In this document: positions 43,101 to 54,537 of the stretch, one piece after another
Layout: each line of letters starts with the position of its first letter
How positions within the stretch are numbered: the stretch's first letter is position 1
From: Sphaerolaimus hirsutus
Lineage: Eukaryota > Nematoda > Chromadorea > Monhysterida > Sphaerolaimidae
DNA: 64,000 nt
Reading direction: 5' to 3'
NCBI GenBank assembly: GCA_964036195.1
Contig: OZ038458.1
Location: 11,607,832-11,671,831 of the forward strand
The notes under the pieces: generated by a model
Told to the model about the DNA's origin: nothing
The model's database searches: none
The model's input: the letters and a program-made list of their open reading frames with translations, nothing else
Made by a program: the position numbers and the translations under genes

Positions 43101-46100
43101 CCGTCTACTCTTTTTTGCCTGGACACTGCCAATCACCATTAACTCACACCCAGCTCATGCCCAATGGTAGAAGTATCGGCGGCAGTGGGCGGCGACCACA
43201 GCTCCACTGGTCTTGACAAGCTGACCGCCAGCATGCAGCGCGCCTTCTACGTTCCCGCGCGGCACGTCGACAGGCCATTCGTTATGGCCGTCGACCATTG
43301 CTTCGTGATCAAAGGTCAAGGCACCGTAATGACTGGCACTGCGCTGGCTGGCCGGATCAAAGTTGGACAGGATGTTGTCGTACCCTTGTTGAATGAGACT
43401 AGGAAGGTTGGCGCTTGTTGTGCTGGGTTGGAGATGGCTGGAGTAGTGTCTTTATTGTGTTGTGTAGTTTTTCAAAAAGGGATCAAAGGCGCACCGCACA
43501 CTCAAAATTTTCAAGTGCAGTTCGAACGTTTTTGAGTTCCGCCAAGGCGGAACTCCAAGTGCAGTTCGAACGATTTTTTAAAGGATTTTTAGGGCATTTT
43601 TTGGACATTCGAACGGAGTCCGGACGAATTCGTACACTTTTCGCTGATTTGTGTGTCATAACATTTCCACGCAGCAAGATAGGTAGATCTAGGCTTTGTC
43701 TTCAAAAATGAATAGAGAAAATTTTTTTTAATATCCACTTGTTTTAAAGATATTGAAGTTCACCGTGTGGCATATTTGTGTAAACTTAAACTGAATTCCA
43801 CCCTCTAGAAAGTGTCCCAATGTTTTCTTGCCCAGATGGCGCACCGCACACTCAAAAGAGTGCGGACATTGTTCAAACGCTTTGCGCTTTCCGAATTAAT
43901 TCGGCCCGTGCACAATTCGAGGCAATTCCGCCAAGCATAAAAAGAGTGCGGACATTGTGCAAACGCTTTGCGCTTTCCGCCCTTTCTGAATTAATTCTGC
44001 CCCTGCACAATTCGAGGCAATTCTACCATCGTCAAAGTGTTCGAACGTTTCATGTGCGGAATTGAAATCGAGGGCGGTTCGGACGTTTTTGAATTCCACC
44101 CCCGATTTAAATTCCGCCCTTTTGAATTCCGCCCTTGAAAAAGTGTTCGAACTGCAACTGAAAATTTGAGTGTGCCGTGCAACAAAGAAACTTTTCATCC
44201 TGATCTGGATCAAATTGTAGACTTTCTTGAACATTTTCGGTTGGTGAGTAATAGGTGAATACATTTCTAACGCGCTGTTCCTGCATGCAGATAAAATCGA
44301 TACAGCGATTCCGCCGCTCCGTTGAATCTATTTCGGCAGGGGAGCGGGCGGGCATTTGCGTGCCAGCTTTGGATGCAACTGCGCTAGAAAGATGTCTAAT
44401 TTGCGATGCGACTCAGCCACTGAAACCTCTTCACGCTGCCTTGGCCAGTCTCGAAATCGTTCGCTTTTTTAAAAAGGTTTGTCAATTTCTACGCATTAAA
44501 TACCGGTCGACCTAACAAACCGTTGACATAATTTGAAGCCGATCGACGGCAAAACCCGTTATCACGTCAGCATCGGGCACGACACGGTCATGGCCAGAAT
44601 AACGTTGTTCGAAGTCAACGGCGACACGTTTGACTGGAGTAGGGATCATATGTGGCTACCCGAAGTCAGCCATGAGCGGATGAAGTCTGCTGATGGGGAC
44701 GCTACTTGCGAGATTGTGGCTTGTCTAATGGAATTCGATCGCCCAGTCTTTTGCCAGGACAGGTATGTGGACAAACGGGTCGTGTTCACTTCAAGCTTGC
44801 ATTTGTCTATTGACTAGAGTCTTATTTTTATGTGGGAGAAGTTGTCACTTCTCTGTTTAAGTGCCAAAGCGCTGTCCACGTGTTTTTTATAAAATCATAT
44901 TTTTGAATATGAATAAGTGGTTTTGGCGACCCCCATTTATGGGTATAACTAAAAAAAATAACTATATAAATATATAAATAGTAATAAATGTATAAATATA
45001 TAAAATATATAAGTAAATAAATATGTAACTATAATTACCCGTGACTGAAAATATAAATAATTCTTTGCACAGGTGCATTTACATAGCATCGCGACTAGAC
45101 GCCGACGTGCACACCAACCAGTGCCGGATCGCTTTCCACGGCCGCCTGCTGCACTCGTTCCACTCTAAAAGTTACGCCGCTACCGATTTGCCAAATTTGA
45201 GGTTGTACAAGAATAAACTCAAAATTGGAGTCATAGAAAGGATGCATGATGAGTCCACAGTTATCGTGCGCGGCTTAGTAAAGAAGGAAACAAAAGTGGA
45301 ACTGTTTGCTGGATTGAAAGTGAACTTGAGCACCGGCGAGCACGGAGTCATAGAGTCTTCGTTTGGACAGAGTGGAAAGGTTGTTATTTTTCGTTGTTTT
45401 TCACTCAGTGGAGGGCATAGCGGATTTTGGGGTTAGCATTTTGGGGGGGGGGTCAGCCGGTCAGCACGCGTTAATAACTCGGGAACCGCTTGGCGAAAAA
45501 TGTTGAAATTTGGATATGTTATGGTTTCAGGTCGGCGCTAGTATTAATTCCGACGATTTTTTTCTACGACCCCTCAGACCGAAGATAGGGGGGGTCTATA
45601 AAAACACTGTAATTTGCGTTTTTTTGGGTGTCGCCAAGAACATGCAAACTTTGAACATCAATAGCTCGGTCATTTGTGAACCGATTTTAGTCATTAAAAT
45701 GTTAAAATGGTCACAAATGTTCGGAGAGTTCATTTCTGAGGTCGAATCGGAGATACACATTTGTTTATATATCGATTTAGCCCGATTTCGAAATGCAAAA
45801 TTTCCGCAAAAGTTTGCTTTTTGAACATACTATCCTATTCTCCTGATCGAGAGAAACCCAATGAAACAAAAATGAGATCGATATCTCTCTCCTATCAAAA
45901 GTTATAGCACTTCAAACGTCCCATCCATGTAAATAACCGCATGAAGGTCAATGCGTTCAAATTCAAAACTCCATATCTCGACCATTTATCAGCCGATTTT
46001 TACCAATGAATATTTAAAATGATCAGAATAACCTGAAAGTTCCATTTGTATGCTCAGCTTATCTGTATCCTAACTAAAATTTCCCACACAAGAAAATAAT

Positions 46101-47171
46101 GCAAACTCTTGTATGAAATTATCATTATGAAAAAGCATATTGACAATTTGAACATACAACTGGACTCTTTAGGTTTTTCTGATCATTTTAAGTGTTCATT
46201 GGTCAAAATCGGCTGAGAAATGGTCGAGATATGGAGTTTTAAATTTGAACGCATTGACCTTCATGCGGTTATTTACATGGATGGGACGCGAAAGTTTGAA
46301 GTGCTATAACTTTTGATCGGAGAGAGATATCGATCTCATTTTTGTTTCATTGGGTTTCTCTCGATCAGGAGAATAGGATAGCATGTTCAAAAGGCAAACT
46401 TTTGCGGAAATTTTGCATTTCGAAATCGGGCTAAATCGATATATAAACAAATGTGTATCTCCAATTTGACCTCAGAAATTAACTCTCCGAACATTTGTGA
46501 TCATTTTAACATTTTAATGACTAAAATCGGTTCACAAATGACCGAGCTATTGATGTTCAAAGTTTGCATGTTCTTGGCGACACCCAAAAAAACGCAAATT
46601 ACAGTGTTTTTATAGACCCCCCCCCTATCTCCGGTCTGGGGGGTCGTAGAACAAAATCGTCGGACTTGATACTAGCCCCGACCTGAAACCATAACATATC
46701 CAAATTTCAACATTTTTCGCCAAGCGGTTCCCGAGTTATTAACGCGTGCTGACCGGCTGACCCCCCCCCCCCCCAAAATGCTAACCCCAAAATCCGCTAT
46801 GGTGGAGGGGCCTGTCATTAGCGGGGGGGCCTTTCAAACACTGACAAAAGTGAAACACCGTTTTCACTTCACTATTTGCCTATATGAAACCCCATAAATC
46901 AAGCCAAGAGCAATAAATCAAGAACGTAAAAATTTGATGCATAGTCCAAATTTTTGTTGCAAAAAACGGCTGACGTTATTACGGTGTACACACCTTGCAG
47001 CTGCGTGTGCGTGTTCCCGCTGGGCTGCAGCCATCGACAATAGAACGACTTCCTGTCGCTGGAAAGAAAAACAAAACAGCCGCCGCTGGCGGAGATAAAA
47101 TGGAACAAATTCGCATCGAGCTGGCGTTCAAAAGATTCATATTTGACGCTACCAAAAAGATGATTCAATAG
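40168..47171 (+). CDS. EEFSEC: selenocysteine-specific elongation factor eEFSec
   Basis: GTPase that delivers Sec-tRNA to UGA codons with SBP2 and the SECIS element. Eight exons join in phase: 40168-40284, 40374-40484, 42564-42829, 43154-43406, 44291-44476, 44539-44762, 45073-45379 and 47001-47171, giving 544 aa. G1 is GHVDSGKT (12-19), then SRERGITLDLGF (effector region, from 40), G3 DCPGH (81-85) and G4 NKCD (136-139). Later blocks are GVLG-like MESINFNVGILG at the start, VDHCFVIKGQGTVMTGT, GHDTVMARI, SRLDADVHTNQCRIAFHG, KKETKVELFAGLKV and FGQSGK. The tail FKRFIFDATKKMIQ ends domain IV as in vertebrates. A polyadenylation-type AATAAA lies at 47291-47296. Introns 2, 4 and 7 are swollen by repeats; others are as short as 62 bases. 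Its presence implies that selenoprotein synthesis is retained. Confidence 0.97.
40813..41286. repeat. inverted-repeat element in EEFSEC intron 2
   Basis: AAGGCGGTGTTTACACGGAT near 40815 recurs inverted as ATCCGTGTAAACACCGCCT near 41266-41284. Additional inner inverted motifs (TTGTCGGAGG and its complement) flank a central hairpin near 41050. Confidence 0.6.
41364..42538. mobile_element. hAT-like MITE, TAGGGTTGGCCGATG family, copy 2
   Basis: Ends TAGGGTTGG and CCAACCCTA with the exact 8-bp duplication AGTGTAAC at 41356-41363 and 42539-42546. The interior matches the copy at 25621-26301 nearly base for base (for example ATATATGTTGACACAAGGTC), except for a 527-base insertion at 41615-42141. It lies in EEFSEC intron 2. 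Confidence 0.9.
41615..42141. mobile_element. hAT-like element nested in copy 2, GATAGATAGCTGG array
   Basis: Ends CAGGGGTCTCC and GGAGACCCCTG, with the exact 8-bp duplication TATGCTAC (41607-41614, 42142-42149) of a sequence present once in the empty relative near 25866. The interior has GGGATAGATAGATAGCTG repeats and long G/C runs. Confidence 0.92.
43487..44180. repeat. inverted-repeat element in EEFSEC intron 4
   Basis: GCACCGCACACTCAAAATTT near 43491 recurs inverted near 44160-44178 (AAATTTGAGTGTGCCGTGC). Internal repeats GTTCGAACG, CAATTCGAGGCAATTC and GAATTCCGCC occur several times. It is not coding. Confidence 0.6.
45416..46801. mobile_element. hAT-like foldback with arms of about 650 bases
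   Basis: Ends CATAGCGGATTTTGGGG and CCCCAAAATCCGCTATG with the exact 8-bp duplication GTGGAGGG at 45408-45415 and 46802-46809. The two arms are nearly identical inverted copies, leaving only a short centre near 46100, so a transcript of EEFSEC intron 7 would form a very long duplex. Confidence 0.9.
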
Positions 47172-47538
47172 GTGTGTTCATAGCGGTGGTTATGTAATAA
47201 AAAATGCATTGAACACTGCTTTATCGGGTGATATGTCATAAACAATTTTCACTGTTCACTCATGGCTGTTTTTCACTTTCCTTGTGCTCAAATAAAGTGC
47301 CAGATATATATTTTTATCTCTGATTTTTTGTTTCAGTCCCTTGGAGTCACTCGCTCTTTTAATGCAACGTCAGAATGTACTTAGTGATTTTGATGGGTGA
47401 GCATTGCGTTCAATCTATTTCCTTTTGTGCAGTTGGCCATGCCGCTGGTAACCACGGCTATTTCCAGTGTCTCATTTGAACTAATTCCGCCTTACTCAGT
47501 ATCACTCCGTGGCAACCATCTATTGTGTCGCACGCAGC

Positions 47539-50500
47539 ATGAACCGCGCCGCGCTGCAGACCCGCGCGCTGCTGCGAACGCTGGCAGCGGGTTGCAATGC
47601 GTGCGGGCCCGCCGCCGCGGCAGTTGCGAGCGCGCCGCGCGGCAGATTGCATTTGCGCGCGGAGACCATTGCGTGCGATCGGGCGTTGTTGCATGTTGCC
47701 GCGTCGCAGCTGTTGTTGGCCAGGCGCCGCGGCCGGCCGAGACAAGTTCGTTTCTTCAAGCGGGTCTTGGGTGCCCTTGCTGCTGTCCGTTGCATTGTTT
47801 ACGTAGATTGATAGAAAGGTCCCGATACCCTGGATTTTTGTCTTTGCTATTCTACTGTTCGTACCTTTGTAAACGAGGTCATTGAGGTAAAGCATAAGCT
47901 GAGAAGTTCAGCCCGCTACTATACTTTGTACCTTTTGTCCATACTTCGGTTGAGATGGTTAATCAATCCCTGCTAAAGCTACTCCATCTTTTTTTGTGAA
48001 AGGTAATTTTCTACCGCTATTTTCTATCAATGGGTTTGTCAAAAAATGCCTCTTCACAAAGTCTAACGCTAACTTAGGCTCCGCCCAAGTGTTTGTGTAT
48101 GTGTATTTGGCTCCCTGTATGTGTTTTACCTCTCAGGAAACTTTCGACGAGTCCGACAGCGACGACGACCTGTCCTCCGACGTGGTGCGCGTGCAGCTGG
48201 ACGATGGCATGCCCGCGGATTACAAGAGCATCAACGTCAAGGTTGGACCTATTGTTACTGAACGACTGAATCAGGTGTTCAGGTGGTAGCGCCCTTCTTT
48301 CTCAGGTTGTATCTATGAGGGCGGACGCCATATTGGCCAAGCTTTTGCCTATTGGAAGACAGTGAGTCTTTGGTTCATTTCATTAAAGTAAGCCCCGGAA
48401 ATTGGCATGGTTGCAACGATAATCGTTTCTCTTATTCTTTTTGCGAAATTTTTTACCAAATCTTTGTATCGCATAGGTATTGAAACCAATATGGGGACTT
48501 TCATTCCAATAGTTCACATCCACATTTTTCGAATTTTCAAAATCGCATTTTAAAGTTTGGCGTTGGCCCGACAGCGCCATGTTTGGGAGACAAAGCTTGC
48601 CCTGGACTTTTCGGATACCTCGGGAATTTCTCTACGATCTTTGTAACTACAAATTTTGTCGGCCAGCAAATATTTTGGGAGTTATATCATATTTTGCAAA
48701 CCACCCAAAATATGGAGTAAATCTGAAAATTTGAAATAAAATGTTGAATAACGTTCTAACGGTGCATCGCAGTGCAAATCCAATTACACCACTAAAAAGC
48801 CCATGTCGAAAAGTACCCCAACCTAAATTGTCAGATCAATATGTATACCCGTATTTGATTTATAGTGGAAAATATGTTTCGAAATTCACGTGTGCATTTT
48901 TCGAAATGAACCTTTTTTTGTATGGGAATTCCGGTCGGCTCTTCCCGAGCGATCCGCAGCACATGTGCATTTTTGGAAATGAAACTATTTTTTTGATATG
49001 TGAACTTAGAAATGAAACCAGCAGCCAGAGATGTGACTTATGCATTTTCGATGTGAAAGTCCCGTTTTTCATAGGGCAGTGGTCGTGGCTATGTAAACTT
49101 TCGATATGAAAATCGCGAGTTTTCTGAAAATCGGTACCAATGTATCTCGGGAACTAAATGGACTATAACGCTGATTTTTTCTAAAATGTGAAAAACGATA
49201 CGTGAAAGTAAAATCCATGGTTAACTCAATTTTTCTGATTTGGCACTTGTTAACTTTTGGAATGGAAGTCCCCATATGGTTCATCGACACCACAATGTCG
49301 AGCACTTTTTGTTGAAAATGTTGAAATGTAATATCATTGCAAACCTAAAAATTAACCTTATCAGTGTACACTAGGGTTGGGAATTTCAAAATTTTCGGTT
49401 CCGGTTCTCGGTTCTCGGTTCTAAAAAATTTCGGTTCGGTTCTCGGTTCTCGGTTCCTCAAAATTTTCGGTTCCGGTTCTCGGTTCGGTTCTTAAGTTCG
49501 GTTCCGGTTCGGTTCTTTCGGTTCCAAATTGTCAAAAATTTCGGTTTCGGGTAATGGAAATGTCGGGTATCGGGTAATGAATAAATCGGGAATAAGAAAA
49601 TAATAAGCTGAACAAAGGAAAAAGAACATAAAACAATTCCCCCCTAAAACTTTGCCCCTGTAGTGGCGGAATGGTGTCATGGCACTCGCGCCATTCATAG
49701 GTGCCATGCCATGGCGCCATTGGCGTTGGCGTAGGTGCCCCAGACGGCCAAAACTCGGTGTGCATGTAAACCCAGTGTGCATGTAGACCCCTTGCTTCGG
49801 GGGCCAGGTACATATCCAGGATTTTTGAGCATGGTGTCTGTTTGTTTACTGAGGAGTGGTGTACGCTGTATGGGAGGGGGATTCAGCCACCCACCCTAAA
49901 AGTTTACCTACATGGTGACGAAATGGCATCATGGCGCTGGCGCCATGTGCATTGGTGCCAAAAATCTCTGATATGTATATAAATACATGTACATATAGAG
50001 AGACTGGCACCCCACTTGCTGTATTTTATAGAGAATTAACAGTATGCTTACCAATGTACGTCTAAAATATCAGTGTGATGGAAAAATGTGGGAAAATGGG
50101 CCTAAATGCGCACCAGGTTTACATGCACACTGGCACAGACCCCCACAGACTGCTGTATATGTATTTTACATACATATACACATTTGAGGCGGGATCGTGA
50201 ATAGTGATGGAATGGCGCCGTGGCGCTGGCGCCCTTTAATGGCACCAAAGGCGCCAGCGCCATGGCGCCATTGGCGCTTGGCACCCTTTTCTCTGGCGCC
50301 TGGCGCCATTATTTCGAATGGCGCCATGGCGCCCTTGGCGCTTGGCGCCAATTTGGCGCCCGGCGCCATTGCTTTGGATAAATTACGCGAATAAATGTGA
50401 CCAAATAAAACATTTTTGGACATTTTATCGTAGATCGTGACACAAAGCAGTCAATGTACCGTATTTCCTCGAAATACCCCTGTCTGGAATAAGGTACATC

Positions 50501-53500
50501 ATGTACACAATGTACATGATTTATTAATCAATGTTAATATGCATCACAGCCACACATAAAACTAGTTTGTGTAGCCATCTACGTTGATATTTACATCTAG
50601 GTAAATATATCCTGCTTTATCACTTTTATTACCAGTTTTGGGGATGTAAAAGCCCATCTTTACTACGACCTGTCTCGAAAATTTCTGGGGAAATAATACA
50701 ACCACCCCTTGAACAAACCCCACCCCCTCGAAATGCCCCCCTCGAACTATGACACTCTGCACACAATGAACATTGCACTGTATGAAAAATAAACCCCCTA
50801 TGGGTATTTCGAGAAAATACGGTATAGCTGCGATGTAAATTGGCAGCCATTAAAACATCATATTGATTGCAAACTTACCTTATTACAGACGGGGGTGTCG
50901 AGTGGGTGTTATTTTTCCAGCTCGCTCAGAGCTTGGGGTATTTCGAAGGGGGTTAAGTCAAGGGGTATTTGGAGGAAATACGGTAACATATTGCTCTTCT
51001 AAAAAGCTTCTGTTATGATAAATGTGCTAAAATAGTGGCTTTTATCGTTGGCGCCATATTTCCTGGCGCCCTTTGGCGCCCGGCGCCATTTTTCCAGATG
51101 TCGCCGTGGCGCCATTGGCGCTTGGCGCCATTTTCTCTGATCCCTTTGGCGCCCGGCGCCATCATTTTGAATGGCGCCATGGCGCCATTGGCGCCTGGCG
51201 CCATTTTTCCTGGCGCTTTTCCATCACTAATCGTGAACACATGAGGCTGCGCGGCCGGTGAGATGAAATCACCGGTCGCGTGAAGCAAGAATTGCGCGCA
51301 AAATTTTTACAAATCACCCTAAAAATGATGCCGGAAGTTACATTTCCATGCATCTTCCTACTCTCACCCGGGAAGGGGGGTGCGGCCGCCAATTATTGTA
51401 TAAAATTTCGGTTCTTTTGGTTCTTTCGTTCGGTTCCGGGTCTAAGTGCCGGTTCTCGGTTCCGGTTCGGGTATTTTTTTCGGTTCCGGTTCTCGGTTCT
51501 CGGTTCCAAAATTGTGCTCGGTTCTCGGTTCGGTTCGGTTCGGTTCGGTTCCCCAACCCTAGTGTACACGATTATTACCACAAGCGATTGTATCATTTAT
51601 ATGCACCGTATATCCCTCAATTAAATTTCATCTCGAATAACTTTCCAGTGTAACAATGGTTGGGTTGGAATGAGTGTTTAAACCTGAAGTGCCTGAACAT
51701 TTTTACTGTGGTTGTACTTTACGGTTTTCACGTATTCACTAGGTATGTTGCAAAATTTTTGGAAAGAGTCGATGTAAAACCACCTCGAGAGTCTAATGTG
51801 AATCGAAATTGTGCAAAAAAACATTCGGGGAGGTTATTCGAGCACCTATTTCCTTGTCAAGCATGTTCAAGCTCGACCCTTCACACCAAAGCACACTATG
51901 TCAATGTAGAGTGCGAATGCTATGAGCGTGATCTTGCACTTGACGGTCATGTCAACTGGAAACAGCACCGTGTACTCGTCCGCGTAGGTGAACTCGTATT
52001 CATCGATGCGGTTGGTGGCGTACTGAACCTGTTCACACAGGTGTTTATGGTGTAAAAAGTAGTGGGAGAATTGATTTGGTAAACTAGTGTTGTGGGGCTG
52101 TTCCTGCACCTGTGTGCCAACAGTCACACACCCTGTAAAATGTGAAATGTCATGCAAAGTGACAAAAGTCATGCAAAATGTCAAACGTACAAATGCAATA
52201 AAATCCAATGAAATTCAGCATTTTACAGGGCTTCACTTTAGACATTATATTTTACAGGGTCTGAGAGTGACCCCTGGTCACTCACAGCAGTGGGGTCATC
52301 GCTATCAACCCATTGCTTGATCATCCTGCCGATCAGGTGCTGGCCTTCGTGTGATAGTATCTGTGCGCATGTTTGGCACCGGTCAAAATGAGAAATGTCA
52401 ATTAGTTAGAGGCACACAATCTCAAACACACATCAAAGGCCACGGGCCCTGTTCCAAAGCACCTAGCCAAGATTGGCGGCCCATTCAACCGCATGACCGG
52501 TATGCCGCTGCCGTCGCACAACTTGAATGCGTCCGCACAGAACCCCACCGGTGCCACGCTGCCCATTATCACTTCTCCACTTTTCACCTCGATTTTCTGC
52601 ATAAACTAATGAGTTCAGCGATCGAAAGTGAGAGTGAATGGTGCCTGTTTAGTATTTACCGTGCGTTTGAGTTTGCCGTAGTGGCACTGCGCTTGGAATA
52701 CTTCACGGTTCAGGGTGTCCACGGCGCGCAGCTGCAGCGTGCCGCCGCCTCTCTCTGCATCGCGCATGCATTGTGTTTAAAATGTCCTTAAATTTTCATA
52801 AAAAAATCTGCGCTTTAGGTGCAAACCCTGCGTGACGCGATAAAGTTGCAGCCCGGTGTGCGTGAGCACCGCGTAGGCATTCAGTGGGCCATCTCGAGCT
52901 GTCCGCTGTAATGTTTAAATACCGCACGTTTTAATTAACGCCAGTATCTTGAATCGTCCACAAATAGCACATACCACTAGACGCAGTCTGACTGCATCCA
53001 AATAGGCCAAATGCATAGCAGCGTCCGGACAGTCTAGCGGCCGCGGCATGTTGTCTCCCACCAGCGCGTTGATTTCCTTCGGCATGCGCTCATTGGCGCC
53101 ATTTTTCTTTGATGTCGCTGACGTCACATCTGATTTCTTTTTGGTGGAGATTGAGTTTTCCTTTGCGACATTGTCCGCCTTGGCGCCCTTTGTTTTCTTG
53201 ACCGCAGGCATTGGCTATGGGGTACTGATAGGGTTCGGGTGACGTGCATTTGATGTGGATCGTTTCTATATTTGTCAGCATTTGATGTCAACCCAACATT
53301 CGGTTCGGTGCCCGATGGAGTATATTTTGTTCACATCACCCGAACGCTACCTTTTAAACTAATTGTATTTTATGTCGATAATCTACGCTTCTCTTTTCGA
53401 TGAATTCTTTTATTTTATGAAGTACTTGAGGATGTGTATTTTTGTAACACTCAGGAAAATTGAGGAGGAAATCATCGTGGGCAAACTGAGGCACAACTTG

Positions 53501-54537
53501 CAGCGCATCGAGAAAAAGTCAGAAGTGGTCTGTTATCATTGCGACGGCATTGCGATATTTGGCATTTTACATAAGTTGGAAATCAGCCGTCTTCAGTTTT
53601 TTCTCTTATTGGTGCGACGGCTAGATATCTCAGTAGATGATACTTTCATTCAATTATTTGAGGGAAAAATGTGTGAAAAACCCGAAAAAGTGAGACTGTG
53701 TGCAGCCGAGTTGTTAGAATTACTGAACTTTTTTATAAGTATATGTAAATGTAAGGTTTTTTTACTCACCACAAAGCAGAGAAAATGTAATATACTTTTT
53801 TACTCGTACTCATGCGTAGATGTGAGTAAAATACTTTTCCCCGGGAAAGTGTAAAAGCGAGTACTTTTCCCCTGGAAAACGTAAAACCTACTTTTTTACA
53901 TGTGAGAGTGAGTCTTACACTGGAAGACATAACAGATTTTTTTGTGATTATTTGGTATTCTTGAGTAAAATGATTGGTTCTTCAAAATTTTCTTATTTGA
54001 GCAACAGAAAATTGTGATTTTAGCAACAAAATATACATTTTGTCTGTACGCGTGTACATTCAAAATGTACGCGTAAAAGTGAGTACATTACTTTTAAGTA
54101 TATGTGATAGTATTTATCGCGTACTCGCGTATTTTTCTAGTAAATGTACGTACGTTTTCACAACTCTGCTGTGCAGTGTTTCTGCATTGTCGAACGTTTA
54201 CTGAAATTTATGTAAATATTGAAAGTGAGCCACCGAAAGTGTTCGCTGCACTTTGGCTGCGGGCGGTGTTTACCATTTTCTCTAATCGTAAATACTGTAC
54301 ATTCCTTCACAGCACCACGAACTACCCAATCAAATATCTCTCCCTTCTCAGCTATCCGTGGGCGACATAATCGACCATCTACTGAGTCGCAGCGGCGACA
54401 ACCCGCGCCTGGTCGAGGTCGACCGCTACGTGTTGGAGCAGCTCGACACACGGCCCGACGGAAAGGGTCGATTCAAGTTGAAATTGAGAAAGTGGTCCAG
54501 GATGCTTGTCGATGATTATGACGATTTTGTGGGGTGA
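47539..54537 (+). CDS. MTRES1: mitochondrial transcription rescue factor 1
   Basis: MTRES1 (C6orf203) is a mitochondrial RNA-binding protein with an S4 fold linked to mitoribosome rescue and mitochondrial transcription. Five exons join in phase: 47539-47745, 48137-48241, 48306-48361, 53455-53524 and 54352-54537, giving 207 aa. The N-terminus (MNRAALQTRALLRTLAA, rich in Arg and Ala without acids) fits a mitochondrial presequence. An acidic linker DESDSDDDLSSD leads into the S4 region: SMRADAILAKLLPIGRQKIEE, GKLRHNLQRIEKKSE, then LSVGDIIDHLL, and a C-terminal FKLKLRKW matching the vertebrate VVLRRWKS block. Intron 3 is 5.1 kb and hosts both a large repeat (49372-51561) and the whole scramblase gene on the other strand. 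ATTAAA at 54570-54575 is a likely polyadenylation signal. Confidence 0.92.
49372..51561. mobile_element. hAT-like element with CGGTTCTCGGTTC arrays
   Basis: Ends TAGGGTTGGGAATTTC and GGTTCCCCAACCCTA with the exact 8-bp duplication GTGTACAC at 49364-49371 and 51562-51569. Both ends carry arrays of CGGTTCCGGTTCTCGGTTC. The middle has been hit by later insertions, including a complete TAGTGATG MITE (50202-51229) and pieces of two other families. Confidence 0.9.
50202..51229. mobile_element. hAT-like MITE, TAGTGATG family, copy 4
   Basis: Ends TAGTGATGGAATGGCGCC and GGCGCTTTTCCATCACTA with the exact 8-bp duplication ATCGTGAA at 50194-50201 and 51230-51237. GCGCC arrays lie at both ends, and a CCTCGAAATACCCC-type repeat (50458-50824) in the middle. 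Confidence 0.88.
51867..53211 (-). CDS. phospholipid scramblase family protein
   Basis: Scramblase-family (PLSCR) proteins are membrane-anchored, lipid- and Ca-binding. Six exons chain in phase: 53211-52975, 52905-52827, 52754-52660, 52596-52432, 52360-52286 and 52028-51867, total 270 aa. A Lys-rich N-terminus (MPAVKKTKGAKADNVAKEN) precedes LAYLDAVRLRL. Then come NAYAVLTHTGLQLYRVTQ, LQLRAVDTLNREVF, IEVKSGEVIMGSVAPV, the HEGQHLIGRMIKQW block, and the C-terminal EYTVLFPVDMTVKCK followed by a hydrophobic segment LIAFALYIDIVCF, matching the Asp-rich and membrane-inserting end of PLSCR1. The Cys cluster used for palmitoylation in human PLSCR1 is largely absent. The whole gene lies inside intron 3 of MTRES1 on the opposite strand. 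Intron 5 contains an introner-family copy, although the splice sites used lie outside it. Confidence 0.92.
52110..52276. mobile_element. introner-like family copy in scramblase intron 5
   Basis: Diverged ends CTGTGTGCCAACAGTCAC and CTGAGAGTGACCCCTGG around ACACCCTGTAAAATG and CATTTTACAGGG. The flanking donor GTGAGT at 52285 and acceptor at 52029 are independent of the element. Confidence 0.6.

Noticed and set aside
52110-52286. Scramblase intron 5 as another intron made by the introner family.
   Set aside because: The in-phase donor (GTGAGT at 52285) and acceptor (52029) lie outside the element, so here it sits within a larger intron.
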